A DNA stretch of 64,000 nt from Bryobacteraceae bacterium (GTDB lineage Bacteria > Acidobacteriota > Terriglobia > Bryobacterales > Bryobacteraceae): positions 248,001 through 312,000 of the forward strand of contig JAHCHE010000002.1 in the NCBI GenBank assembly GCA_026129905.1. The letters run 5' to 3'. Of the stretch, positions 40,597-49,625 are shown piece after piece (positions within the stretch are counted from its first letter, which is position 1; the number at the start of each line of letters is the position of its first letter). A model generated the notes under the pieces. That model saw only the letters and a list, made by a program, of their open reading frames with translations, had not been told where the DNA came from and ran no database searches. A program made the position numbers and the translations under genes.

Positions 40597-43140
40597 TTGG
40601 ACGCGCGTAAGCGGAATCGACCCGAAACCGGGCGAAAGGGCAGTGGTGCAAACAAACGCCGCTTGCGGGATATTTTCCGGCATCCACTGGCCGGCCATCC
40701 GATTGCCAAGGGCCTGCTGATCGCCGGCGTCGTCGGCGTCACGCTGGCCTTCATCGCTCTGAGCGTCGCCTACCTTCGGTTCGCCCAGATCATCGACGAG
40801 AAGCTCGAGGCCGGACCGATTTCGAACTCGGCGATGCTGTTCGCCGCTCCGCGAAAGGTCGCTGTCGGCGACGACGTGGACATTGAGGAGATCGTCGGCC
40901 AGCTTCGCGCCAGCGGCTACACCGATTCCCGCTCGAACCGCCTCGGCTGGTACAACGTCCGTCCGGACGCGGTCGAGATCTTCCCGGGAAAGGACTCGTT
41001 CGCTCCCGGAGAAGGCGCCGTGATCAAGTTCACCGGCCGCCGGGTCTCGCAGATTATCTCGCTGCGCGACAACACCGACCGCACCGAGCACCTGCTCGAA
41101 CCGGAACTGCTCACCAACCTGTTCGATCGCGACCGCAAGAAACGACGGATCGTCGCCTTCCACGACCTGCCGAAAACGCTAGTGAACGCGGTGATCGCCG
41201 CGGAGGACAAACGCTTCTTTCAGCACGCTGGGTTCGACCCGATCCGCGTGCTCAAGGCGGCTTACGTCAACGTAAGGGAGGAGCGGATCTCACAGGGGGC
41301 CTCCACTCTCTCGATGCAGCTCGCCGGCGACCTCTGGCTCGACCGCAAGGAGCGGACCTGGAGGCGAAAAGCCGGCGAGGTCCTGATCACGCTACACCTG
41401 GAGCGGAAGCTGACCAAGGAGCAGATCTTCGAGTACTATGCCAACCAGATCTATCTCGGCAACGTGGGCAGTTTCTCGATCCATGGATTCGGCCAGGCGG
41501 CCCAGGCATACTTCAACAAGGACATTCGCCATCTGACGCTGCCGGAGGCCGCGCTGCTGGCGGGTCTGCCGCGCGGCCCCAACCTGTACAATCCTTTCCG
41601 GAATTCCGCGCGGGCCAAGGCGCGCCGCGACTGGGTGCTGGATCAGATGCTGGAGAACGGCGCGATTGGCGAGCCCGAGTACCGGGAGGCGATCGATGCG
41701 CCGCTCGGGGTTGCCGCCGGCGGCGCCGACGCCGGAGACGCCCCGTACTTCGTCGACCTCGCCTACAACTGGCTCCGCCAGCGCTACCCCTCGCTGGACT
41801 TCCAGTCGCAGGGCTATCGGATCTACACCACCCTGGACATGAACCTCCAGCGGGAAGCCGTCGAAGCGCTGCGGGTGGGACTGAAGGAAGTGGACGACCG
41901 CTGCCGCCGCTTGGGGCGGACGCGCGAAAAAGGCTGGCCCGAAGTGCAGGCGGCGCTGGTGGCGCTGGATCCCCGGACGGGCGCGGTCCGGGCCCTGGTG
42001 GGAGGCCGACACTATGGCGGCAGCCAGTTGAATCGCGCGCTGGCCAAGCGCCCGCCGGGCAGCGTTTTTAAACCGTTCGTTTTCGCCACGGCGCTGAACA
42101 CGGCGCTCGAGGACACGCCCTATGTCCTGACGACAACCACGCACGTCGCCGACGAGCCGACCACCTTCTGGTTCGACGACAAGCCGTACGAGCCGAAAGC
42201 TTACCAGGAGACTTATTTCGGCGACGTCACCCTGCGCCGCGCGTTGGCCAAGAGCCTCAACGTCCCCACCGTGCGCGTCGCCGAGATGGTCGGCTACGAC
42301 CACGTGGTGGACCTGGCCCGGCGCTGCGGCCTGAACATGAATATCCTGCCGACTCCCGCCGTCGCCCTCGGCTCCTACGAGGTGACGCCGCTGGAGATCG
42401 CCGGCGCCTACACCGTGTTCGCCAACCGGGGCGAGGTTCTGAAACCTTACCAGGTTCAGATGATTCGGGAGACGGACGGCGAGCCGCTATTCGAGAGCGC
42501 CCCGGCGGCGACGCCGGTACTGGACCCCCGGGTCGCCTACCTGATGGTGGATCTGCTGCAGGAGGTGTTGCGGAGCGGAACCGGCGTCCGGGCGCGGGCG
42601 CTCGGATTCTCCGCCCCGGCGGCCGGCAAGACCGGCTCCTCCCACGACGGCTGGTTCGCCGGATTTACGTCCGAGTTGCTGTCGATTGTCTGGGTCGGCT
42701 ACGACGACTACCGCGACATCAAAATGGAAGGGGCCCAGACGGCGCTTCCGATCTGGACGGAGTTCATGAAGAGGGCGCTCAACTATCGCGAATACCGCAA
42801 GGCGAAGCCGTTCGAGGCGCCCGACGGCATCGTGAACGTTGAGGTCGATCCCGTGAGCGGGAAACTGGCGGCCGGCGGCTGCGGGTCGTCGCCCCAGAAG
42901 GAAGTATTCATCGCCGGGACGCAGCCCGTGGAAATGTGCGACGGCCGCGGCACACAGGTGGCCGGCTGGCAGGTGGGCGCCGACGAGCCCGCCCTCGTCG
43001 CCGCCAGCGGCGGCAAGCCCCGCGTGGCCGTTCGCCGTCCGGTGGACTTCCCCACCGGCCGGGGGGAGCCGCCCAAAGAACAGGAACCGAAGCCCAAGAA
43101 AAAAGGATTCTTCGGTCGGATTTTGGATATATTTAGGTAG
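40597..43140 (+). CDS. Bifunctional class A penicillin-binding protein (PBP1)
   Basis: An 847-residue peptidoglycan synthase with a short cytoplasmic tail, one helix (IAKGLLIAGVVGVTLAFIAL) and a UB2H-like segment. The GT51 domain has AAEDKRFFQHAGFDP and SQGASTLSMQLAGDLW. The transpeptidase domain has the SxxK in PPGSVFKPFV, SLN in LAKSLNVPT and KTG in AGKTGSSHDGWF. The TTG start at 40597 has a good AGAGGAAGAG site. The layout resembles PBP1B more than PBP1A. Confidence 0.93.
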   Translation: MDARKRNRPETGRKGSGANKRRLRDIFRHPLAGHPIAKGLLIAGVVGVTLAFIALSVAYLRFAQIIDEKLEAGPISNSAMLFAAPRKVAVGDDVDIEEIVGQLRASGYTDSRSNRLGWYNVRPDAVEIFPGKDSFAPGEGAVIKFTGRRVSQIISLRDNTDRTEHLLEPELLTNLFDRDRKKRRIVAFHDLPKTLVNAVIAAEDKRFFQHAGFDPIRVLKAAYVNVREERISQGASTLSMQLAGDLWLDRKERTWRRKAGEVLITLHLERKLTKEQIFEYYANQIYLGNVGSFSIHGFGQAAQAYFNKDIRHLTLPEAALLAGLPRGPNLYNPFRNSARAKARRDWVLDQMLENGAIGEPEYREAIDAPLGVAAGGADAGDAPYFVDLAYNWLRQRYPSLDFQSQGYRIYTTLDMNLQREAVEALRVGLKEVDDRCRRLGRTREKGWPEVQAALVALDPRTGAVRALVGGRHYGGSQLNRALAKRPPGSVFKPFVFATALNTALEDTPYVLTTTTHVADEPTTFWFDDKPYEPKAYQETYFGDVTLRRALAKSLNVPTVRVAEMVGYDHVVDLARRCGLNMNILPTPAVALGSYEVTPLEIAGAYTVFANRGEVLKPYQVQMIRETDGEPLFESAPAATPVLDPRVAYLMVDLLQEVLRSGTGVRARALGFSAPAAGKTGSSHDGWFAGFTSELLSIVWVGYDDYRDIKMEGAQTALPIWTEFMKRALNYREYRKAKPFEAPDGIVNVEVDPVSGKLAAGGCGSSPQKEVFIAGTQPVEMCDGRGTQVAGWQVGADEPALVAASGGKPRVAVRRPVDFPTGRGEPPKEQEPKPKKKGFFGRILDIFR

Positions 43141-43159
43141 AGGCAAAAAGGAGGCCGCC

Positions 43160-43969
43160 ATGGCTTTCACTCGTCAGATTGTTCTGGCTGTCGTGGCCGC
43201 GGGCTTCGGCCTGGCGCAGACGACAACCTCCCCCGCCGCCGCCCAGCAGCCCATCGAAAACGCCAACCTGCGGGAGACCACGGACCGTTCCGTGATCACG
43301 CCGGTGGAAGGTCCCACGGAATTGACCGCCCACAAGCGAGGCGACATTCTGATGGCCCGTAAAATGTACCGCGAGGCCATCGAGACCTACCAGGAGGGCG
43401 TCAAGGAAGCGGCGGTGATGTACAACAAGCTCGGCATTGCCTACCATCACCTCAACGACTTCGACAAGGCTCTCGAATACTACAACCAATCCCTGCGGCT
43501 CAACCCGTCCTATTCGGAGGCGATGAACAACATCGGCACCGTCTACTACGCCAAAAAGAACGCCAAACGTGCTATAGCCGAGTATCAAAAAGCGCTCAAG
43601 TTCGCGCCGAATTCCGCATCGATTTACAGCAATTTAGGCACCGCGCTTTTCGCCCGCAAGAAATATGACGCCGCGTTCGGCGCCTGGCAAAAGGCGTTCG
43701 AACTCGATCCGGAGGTGTTCGAACGGCGGTCCGGCTACGGCACGCTGCTCCAGGAGCGGAGCGTCGAGGAACGGGCCAAGTTCCACTTCTACCTCGCCAA
43801 GACCTACGCCAAGGCGGGCCAGAACGATCGCGCCCTCCTCTACATTCGCAAAGCGCTCGAAGAAGGGTTCTCCGATAAGGACAAGATCCGGAAAGACCCG
43901 GATTTCCAGGCGCTGGCCGGCAGCCAGGAGTTCGAAACGCTGCTCACCATGGAACACAAGGTCCTCTGA
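43160..43969 (+). CDS. Secreted or periplasmic TPR protein
   Basis: A 269-residue protein with a signal-like N-terminus (IVLAVVAAGFGLAQTTTS) and about five tetratricopeptide repeats (for example YNKLGIAYHHLNDFDKALEY and MNNIGTVYYAKKNAKRAIAE). It starts 19 nt after the PBP1 stop with an AAGGAGG site, suggesting a scaffold role in cell-wall synthesis. A partner cannot be named. Confidence 0.85.
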   Translation: MAFTRQIVLAVVAAGFGLAQTTTSPAAAQQPIENANLRETTDRSVITPVEGPTELTAHKRGDILMARKMYREAIETYQEGVKEAAVMYNKLGIAYHHLNDFDKALEYYNQSLRLNPSYSEAMNNIGTVYYAKKNAKRAIAEYQKALKFAPNSASIYSNLGTALFARKKYDAAFGAWQKAFELDPEVFERRSGYGTLLQERSVEERAKFHFYLAKTYAKAGQNDRALLYIRKALEEGFSDKDKIRKDPDFQALAGSQEFETLLTMEHKVL

Positions 43970-44026
43970 GCCCGCGCGGTCTGTTCCGGGGGCCAGGGGC
44001 GGAAGCACGGGGCCGAACGCTCCGAT

Positions 44027-44101
44027 TCAGAGCGGCATCCAAACCAGCCGGTTGTTCCACTCCTCGGCTTCGCTGGCGGCCCAGGTCAGCAAGAGGTCAT
44101 C
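44027..44101 (-). pseudogene. C-terminal fragment of a DUF5615-like toxin
   Basis: Twenty-four codons reading DDLLLTWAASEAEEWNNRLV and ending WMPL plus stop match, from memory, the tail of PIN-like proteins that follow DUF433 antitoxins. The body of the gene is missing. It directly follows, and overlaps, the DUF433 remnant in the expected order. Confidence 0.45.
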
Positions 44102-44618
44102 TGACTTTCATGACCCGCGCGTCGTGACCTGGCGATGAAGTCCGCGTTCCGGCGGCGGGATTCAGCTTCCAGTTTGAGGGATCGTTCTTCCCCTTTGCGG
44201 AGATACTCGTCTAGCATCCCCTGATTGGCGAGATAGTAGGCGATCGCGCCGTATACCTGCTCCAGAGTCAGAGTGGGGTAGTTCTCGGTGATGCTCTCGG
44301 GAGAGAGCCCTTCCCGGAAGTCATGGACGATCGAATCGAGCGACACGCGGCTGCCGGCCACCCGGAGACCTTCTTCGACTTCCTGGAGGAATCTGGGCGG
44401 CAGCGAACCAATCAGTCGGGTGAGCTTCGTGCGATCGACAGTGGTGACCTGATGGCAAACAGCGACGCTCGCCTTCGTCAAACCGCGGCGCCCGCCGGGA
44501 GTCCGACTACAGTCGGCCCGCGCTTCGCTTGCGCCGTAGACGTGGAAACGGGGACCACGACAATCGACCTCCAGCCCGTCGTTTGGGCAAACGCGTCATG
44601 GGACACAACGATCACGGG
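44086..44618 (-). pseudogene. Chimeric remnant: mazF toxin joined to a DUF433 gene
   Basis: From 44618 the frame reads the middle of a MazF toxin (IVVSHDAFAQTTGWRSIVVV, VSTSTAQAKRGPTVVGLPAG) up to a stop at 44478. After a one-base frameshift near 44481 it continues as the MazF C-terminus (LTKASVAVCHQVTTVDRTKL and LPPRFLQEVEEGLRV). At about 44358 it passes straight into a DUF433 protein lacking its N-terminus (AGSRVSLDSIVHDFREGLSP, TLTLEQVYGAIAYYLANQG). The N-terminus of MazF and the start of DUF433 are gone, so at least two deletions and one frameshift are visible. Confidence 0.7.
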
Positions 44619-44773
44619 TCCAACGAGTGGTCCAGGTCGAGCTCCGTGCCGGCCACTTCGGCCGCGTAAGCGGCGATCGCATCGTGCCTGGCCTTCCGAG
44701 CCTGGTCTCGGAGCCAGGTCTCAGTGGCTTCGCGGGCAAGCGTCGTAGCCGGCAGTTGCGAGCGCTCTGCCTC
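44612..44773 (-). pseudogene. C-terminal fragment of the cognate mazE-like antitoxin
   Basis: An open stretch with REATETWLRDQARKARHDAI and AYAAEVAGTELDLDHSLDP then stop matches the tail of ribbon-helix-helix antitoxins that precede mazF. It has no start codon or DNA-binding part. Its stop overlaps the mazF remnant, showing that the join removed the antitoxin end and the toxin start. From here to 44822 nothing more was seen. Confidence 0.6.
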
Positions 44774-44822
44774 TGGCCGGATACTTACGTCATTCTCTGG
44801 TGGCAGTCACAGGCCGCCTGCC

Positions 44823-46217
44823 TCAGGCCGAAGCCGCGGGGCCTTTGCGCCGCCACAGGTAGTACACCGGAATGCCGAGGAGAACGATGATCAGGCCCGG
44901 CCAGGTGTAGCGCGGCTTGTAGATGAGCAGTACGATCTCGATGAACGTCGCCGCGGCGATATAGATCGCTGGCGTGACGGGGTAGCCGAGCGCGCGGTAC
45001 GGCCGCGGGGCGTCTGGCAGACGGCGGCGCAGCACATAGACGCCCACGATCGTCTGGATGTAAAACAGCAGCACCGCGAACATCACGTAATCCAGCAGTT
45101 CGCTATAGGTGCCGCTGAGGGTCAGCAGGCAGGCCCAGGCGCCCTGGACCACAAGCGAGATCACCGGCGTGTGGGTTTTCGCATCCACCCGCGCCACCTG
45201 GCGGAAGAACAGCCCGTCGCGCGCCATCGCGTAGTAGATCCTGGCGCCCGCCAGCGTCAGGCCGTTGATGCACCCGAACGTCGATACCATGATCGCGATC
45301 GCCATCACCTGCACGGCCGACGGACCCAGGACCACCGACACGGCCGCCGTCGCGACGCGGTCCTCGCTGGCGGTCTGGATCTGCTCCAGCGGCAGCAGGT
45401 GGAGGTACGCCAGGTTCGTGGCCAGGTAAAGCAGGCAGATCACGCTGACGCCGATGCCCAACGCCAGCGGCAGGTTGCGCTTCGGATTGCGAACCTCTTC
45501 GCCGGTAAATGTAACGTTATTCCAGGCGTCGGCCGAGAAAAGGGCGCCTACCATGCTGACGCCGACCGCCTGAAGCGCCGTCCAGCCCCACTCCGTTCCG
45601 CCCCAGAAATCCGTGAAATTCCGCGCCGCCTCCGGATTGCGGTAGAAAAGGCCCAGGCCGGCCAGCGCCACCAGCGCTCCAGTCTTGGCAATGGTGAACA
45701 GGTTCTGAACGATCGCGCCCTCCCGCAGCCCCCGCGTGTTGACCCACGTCAGGACGAGAATGACGGCGATGGCGAGCAGGTGCTGGGCGCTGAAGCCGCC
45801 GCCGCCCATCGGCAGCAGGTAGTTGTCGGCGGCAAACCACGGAATCAGCACGGCGGTGTACCGCGCGAAAGCCATCGCCACGGCGGCGATCGTCCCGGTC
45901 TGGATCACCAGGAACATCGTCCAGCCGTACAGAAAGCCGCTGAGCGGGCCGAACGCCTCGCGCAGGTAGACGTACTGGCCGCCGGCCCTTGGCATCATCG
46001 CCGCCAGTTCGCCGTAGCTGATCGCCCCGATCAGGGTCATCACCGTGGTGACCACCCAGGGCATCATCATCAGCCCGGGCGAACCGGTCTGGCGGGCAAT
46101 GTCGGCGGCGACGATGAAGATGCCCGAGCCGATCATGGACCCCATCACGATCGTGGTGGCGTCCAGCAGTCCCAGCCCTTTGATCAGACCGGCTTTCGTT
46201 TCAGCAGTTGTTGCCAT
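44823..46217 (-). CDS. APC-family amino acid permease
   Basis: A 464-residue transporter with twelve predicted helices. The first helix signature TTIVMGSMIGSGIFIVAADI and GGQYVYLREAFGPLSGFLYGW are typical of the APC superfamily (LAT-like). The substrate cannot be told. The start overlaps the thiE 3' end by 34 nt, so it belongs to the S9 peptidase-thiE-permease operon. Confidence 0.9.
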   Translation of the reverse strand: MATTAETKAGLIKGLGLLDATTIVMGSMIGSGIFIVAADIARQTGSPGLMMMPWVVTTVMTLIGAISYGELAAMMPRAGGQYVYLREAFGPLSGFLYGWTMFLVIQTGTIAAVAMAFARYTAVLIPWFAADNYLLPMGGGGFSAQHLLAIAVILVLTWVNTRGLREGAIVQNLFTIAKTGALVALAGLGLFYRNPEAARNFTDFWGGTEWGWTALQAVGVSMVGALFSADAWNNVTFTGEEVRNPKRNLPLALGIGVSVICLLYLATNLAYLHLLPLEQIQTASEDRVATAAVSVVLGPSAVQVMAIAIMVSTFGCINGLTLAGARIYYAMARDGLFFRQVARVDAKTHTPVISLVVQGAWACLLTLSGTYSELLDYVMFAVLLFYIQTIVGVYVLRRRLPDAPRPYRALGYPVTPAIYIAAATFIEIVLLIYKPRYTWPGLIIVLLGIPVYYLWRRKGPAASA

Positions 46218-46828
46218 TCTTCCATCCGGCGGCGAAGCGATTCCCAGGCGCAGGGTTCCGGAAACAGGTCTCCGATCACGGCCACCGAATCGGCCCCCGA
46301 CGCGAGCACTGATAGCGCATTGTCTCTAGTAATTCCCCCGATCGCAACCAGCGGCCGCCGGGTCAGTGCCCGCAGCCGGCGGAGTTCGTCGAGGCCGAGC
46401 GACGGATCGGGGTCGCGCTTGGAGCCGGTGGGGAAGACCGGGCCCAGCGCGAGATAGTCGACCCCTTCTTCCTCGGCCGCCTTCAATTGCGCCTCGTTGT
46501 GGGTGGAAAAGCCGACGAGCGCTTCCGGTCCCAGAATCCGCCGGGCCATCGCGGGCGGCAGGTCGTCCTGTCCCAGGTGAACGCCCGCTGCGAGCAGCCG
46601 CGCGATGTCGGCGCGGTCGTCTACGATCCACACGGCGCCGAACTTCCGGCAGAGTTCCCCGGCGCGCTCCGCCTCCTCGAACACGCCGCGCGAGAAATGG
46701 CCTTTGTGGCGCAACTGGAGAATGCGCGCTCCGCCCTCGAGCATCGCCTCGGCCGCGGCGGCGATGGCAATCCCACGCTTCGCGGCCGTCTCCGCGTCGA
46801 GGATGGGATACAGCGGCGGGAGCGTCAT
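46184..46828 (-). CDS. thiE: Thiamine-phosphate synthase
   Basis: A 214-residue TIM-barrel protein that joins HMP-PP and thiazole phosphate. Motifs seen: ARILQLRHKG, VDDRADIARLLAAG, HLGQDDLP, STHNEAQLKAAE, YLALGPVFPTGSK and AIGGITRDNAL. The ATG at 46828 overlaps the stop of the peptidase gene (ATGA), preferred over a longer start inside that gene. A TenI-like activity cannot be excluded. Confidence 0.88.
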   Translation of the reverse strand: MTLPPLYPILDAETAAKRGIAIAAAAEAMLEGGARILQLRHKGHFSRGVFEEAERAGELCRKFGAVWIVDDRADIARLLAAGVHLGQDDLPPAMARRILGPEALVGFSTHNEAQLKAAEEEGVDYLALGPVFPTGSKRDPDPSLGLDELRRLRALTRRPLVAIGGITRDNALSVLASGADSVAVIGDLFPEPCAWESLRRRMEEWQQLLKRKPV

Positions 46829-48990
46829 TTGAGGTGACGGTCGAACCATTCCGTGGTCCGCCGGCAGGCATCGATCCACGTCTCGTCGCGTACGAATCCG
46901 TGGCTTTCCTCCGGGTAGTAGATCTGGCCGAACTCCTTACCCTCCTGGATCAGCTTCTGCGAGAGCTGCACGGCGTCCTGAAACAGCACGTTGTCGTCGA
47001 TCATGCCGTGCACGATGAGGAGGCGGTTCTTCAGCATGCCCGAGAAAGTGATGGGGGAGCTGCGGCGGTAGGCTTCCGGATTCTCGCGCGGCGTGTTCAG
47101 CCGCTGGCGCGTGTAGCCGGCGTTGTAGTTTTCCCAGTCGTTCACCGAAGCCCAGGAAGAACCCGCCTGGAACTCGTCCGGCGCGAGGAACATGGCCATA
47201 TTGGTCATGAAGCCGCCGTAGCTGACGCCCCAGATGCCGACCCGCCGCATGTCGATGTTGCCCAGTCCCGCGAGGTAATCGACGCCACCGAGCACATCCT
47301 GGAGATCGAGGCCGCCCATGTGAAGGTAGACCTCCGAGCGCCAGTCGCGCCCGTATCCGCTGCTGCCCCGGTAGTCGAGGTCCATGATCACGTAGCCGCG
47401 GTTGGCGAGGTACGAATTGTAGGCGTAGCGGAGATCGTGATAGCTGCCCCACTGCTTCAACACGCTGGTGGCGATGCCCGCGCCATGGATGAAGAACACG
47501 GCGGGCCACTTCTTCCCGGCGGGGTATCCGGGGGGAAGGAGCATCTTGGCGGCCACCGTTTTCCCGTCGCCGCGCGAGGGGAAATGGAGGAATTTCGTCT
47601 CGGGCCACGGGTAGGCCTCGAATTCGTCCGGGCGCCGCGTGACGCGGTCTTCGCCCACCCAGAGCTCAACCGGGGTGTTCAGACCGGCGATGAGCCAGGC
47701 CGTCCGCGCGCCGTCTTCGGAAACCAGGCCCAGGTTGATCCCTTCGCGGCGGGAGAGCTTCTCTTTGCCGGAACCGTCCGGTCGTATCCGGTAGAAGTGG
47801 CGCTCCGAAGTCCCTTCTTCGGTGGAGGCGTAGTAGATGTAGTCGCCGGCCCACTGCGGCGCGAACCCTTCGCCGAAGCTGAAGCGTTCCGGCCGCGCCT
47901 CCCACGCGCCGCGGGTCACTTGTACCGCTTCGCCGCCCTCGGTCGGGGCACGGTAGATGTGCGCCCATCCATCCTTCTCGCTGAGGAAGAACAGTTGCTT
48001 CGAATCGGGCGACCAGCCGAATTCGGACCAGTAGACCCAACGCGGGTCGTGTTCCTCCCACACCAGCGCCGCTTTCCCGTTGGACGCGTTCACGGCCAGC
48101 AGCCGCTCATCCTTCATGGAAGGGTGCACCAGCCGGAGCGCGAAGGCGGAGGAATCGTCCGCCCACTCGGGCGCGCTGAGGTAACCCTTGCCCTCCCACT
48201 CGCCAAGGTCGACGGGAACGGGCTTGCCGCCTTCGGACGGGATGAGAAAGACCTCGTGCGGCGGAGGTTCGTCGCCGGCGAGGGTACGCGTGAACAGCCG
48301 CGCGGTCACGACCCGTCCCGAGTAGTTCGGCAGCGGCATCTGCCGTTGCTTGCCCTTCCGCGCAATACAGGCGAACCGGGCGGCGTCGGGCGACCAGCGG
48401 CAGGCGATCAGTTCGTCTTCGCCTTCGATTGCCGTCACCTGCCAGAGTTGGCCGTTGGCGAGGTTCTGCACGTAGGCCTGACCGGCTCGGATGAAGGCAA
48501 CCTTCGTTGCGTCCGGCGAAAGCTGAGGAGAGCGTTCGACGTCCTTCGTGCGCGTCAGTCGCAGCGGCGGCGCGGCGCCGCCGACATCCACGATGAACAG
48601 CTCGCCGCAGTACGAGAACGCGACCACGGCGCCATCGCGGGAGACATCGAACTCGGCGATCCCCTCGCGCGGTTCCAGATACAGCTTACGGCGGTCGTCC
48701 CTTTCCGCTTCCGATAGCAGCAGATCGTCGGCGAACGATTCCAGGTTTGTCAACCGCTCGAGCTTCTTCCCGTCCGGCCGATACGCGTAAAGATCCAGGA
48801 AACGGTTGCCCTTCGCGTTCCAGAGAAACACGAGGGTGTGACCCTGTTTGGACCAGCTCACGTTCCTCGGCGCCGTTCCCCAGATATAGGGGCGCGCGAA
48901 GAGCTTCTCAAGCGGGAGTTCCTCGGCGGTCCCGCAGAGGCAGACGGCGAGCGCAACGAGCGGAAAGCGGACCCTCATCGGCAACTCCAT
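46825..48990 (-). CDS. Secreted S9-family prolyl oligopeptidase / dipeptidyl peptidase
   Basis: A 721-residue peptidase. After a signal peptide (VRFPLVALAVCLCGTAEE) comes a DPP IV-type beta-propeller (WSPDAARFACIARKG, WSPDSKQLFFLSEKDGW) and an alpha/beta hydrolase domain. The catalytic residues are in IWGVSYGGFMTN (Ser), HGMIDDNVLF (Asp) and EESHGFVRDE (His). It degrades peptides in the periplasm or outside, matching the downstream amino acid permease. Confidence 0.93.
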   Translation of the reverse strand: MELPMRVRFPLVALAVCLCGTAEELPLEKLFARPYIWGTAPRNVSWSKQGHTLVFLWNAKGNRFLDLYAYRPDGKKLERLTNLESFADDLLLSEAERDDRRKLYLEPREGIAEFDVSRDGAVVAFSYCGELFIVDVGGAAPPLRLTRTKDVERSPQLSPDATKVAFIRAGQAYVQNLANGQLWQVTAIEGEDELIACRWSPDAARFACIARKGKQRQMPLPNYSGRVVTARLFTRTLAGDEPPPHEVFLIPSEGGKPVPVDLGEWEGKGYLSAPEWADDSSAFALRLVHPSMKDERLLAVNASNGKAALVWEEHDPRWVYWSEFGWSPDSKQLFFLSEKDGWAHIYRAPTEGGEAVQVTRGAWEARPERFSFGEGFAPQWAGDYIYYASTEEGTSERHFYRIRPDGSGKEKLSRREGINLGLVSEDGARTAWLIAGLNTPVELWVGEDRVTRRPDEFEAYPWPETKFLHFPSRGDGKTVAAKMLLPPGYPAGKKWPAVFFIHGAGIATSVLKQWGSYHDLRYAYNSYLANRGYVIMDLDYRGSSGYGRDWRSEVYLHMGGLDLQDVLGGVDYLAGLGNIDMRRVGIWGVSYGGFMTNMAMFLAPDEFQAGSSWASVNDWENYNAGYTRQRLNTPRENPEAYRRSSPITFSGMLKNRLLIVHGMIDDNVLFQDAVQLSQKLIQEGKEFGQIYYPEESHGFVRDETWIDACRRTTEWFDRHLK

Positions 48991-49034
48991 GATATGCGAA
49001 GGGCCGGCGGTACAATCGAAGCAGAGGGGCGCGA

Positions 49035-49625
49035 GTGAAGCTGGTTGTCGTCGGCGGGCAGAGCCGCGGCGTCGGGAAGACGTCGGTGGCCGCGAGCATC
49101 ATCGAGGCGACGCGGGAACTCGGCTGGACCGCTTTCAAGATCACCCAATACGGGCACGGCGTCTGCTCGATCAACGGCGGCGCCTGCGCTTGCGCGGTGG
49201 AAGACCCGGCCTGTCCCTACGCCATTACCCCCGAATGCAACCTCGACGGCCGCTCCGACACCTCGCGCTTTCTGAAAGCCGGCGCAGCCGACGCGTTCTG
49301 GGTCCGTGCGCGAATGGGTCAACTGGCCGCCGTCATCCCGGAACTGCAGCGCCTGATCGAGCCGCGCGAGTTCGTGATTATGGAGTCCAACAGCGCATTG
49401 GAGTTCTTCCGGCCGGACCTGTACCTTTCGGTCTTACACCCCGAAGTCGCGGACTTCAAGGCGAGTTGCCGGCGCTACCTGCGGCGTGCGGACGCCTACG
49501 TCGTGAGCGGCCCTTCGCGGGAGATCGGCGGACGCCCGGCATTCTCCGTCAGTCCGCCGTCGTACTTCAGCCCCGAGATCCTGCGGTTCGTTCAGCGGAG
49601 TCTGACTTCAGCGGCCGTAGCGTGA
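49035..49625 (+). CDS. P-loop NTPase resembling MobB
   Basis: A 196-residue protein with a Walker A motif GGQSRGVGKTSVAASIIEA at the N-terminus and a cysteine-rich stretch (CACAVEDPACPYAITPEC). The MobB family binds GTP and assists molybdopterin guanine dinucleotide supply. The convergent molybdopterin oxidoreductase next door supports but does not prove this. The 3' ends overlap by 59 nt. Confidence 0.7.
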   Translation: MKLVVVGGQSRGVGKTSVAASIIEATRELGWTAFKITQYGHGVCSINGGACACAVEDPACPYAITPECNLDGRSDTSRFLKAGAADAFWVRARMGQLAAVIPELQRLIEPREFVIMESNSALEFFRPDLYLSVLHPEVADFKASCRRYLRRADAYVVSGPSREIGGRPAFSVSPPSYFSPEILRFVQRSLTSAAVA

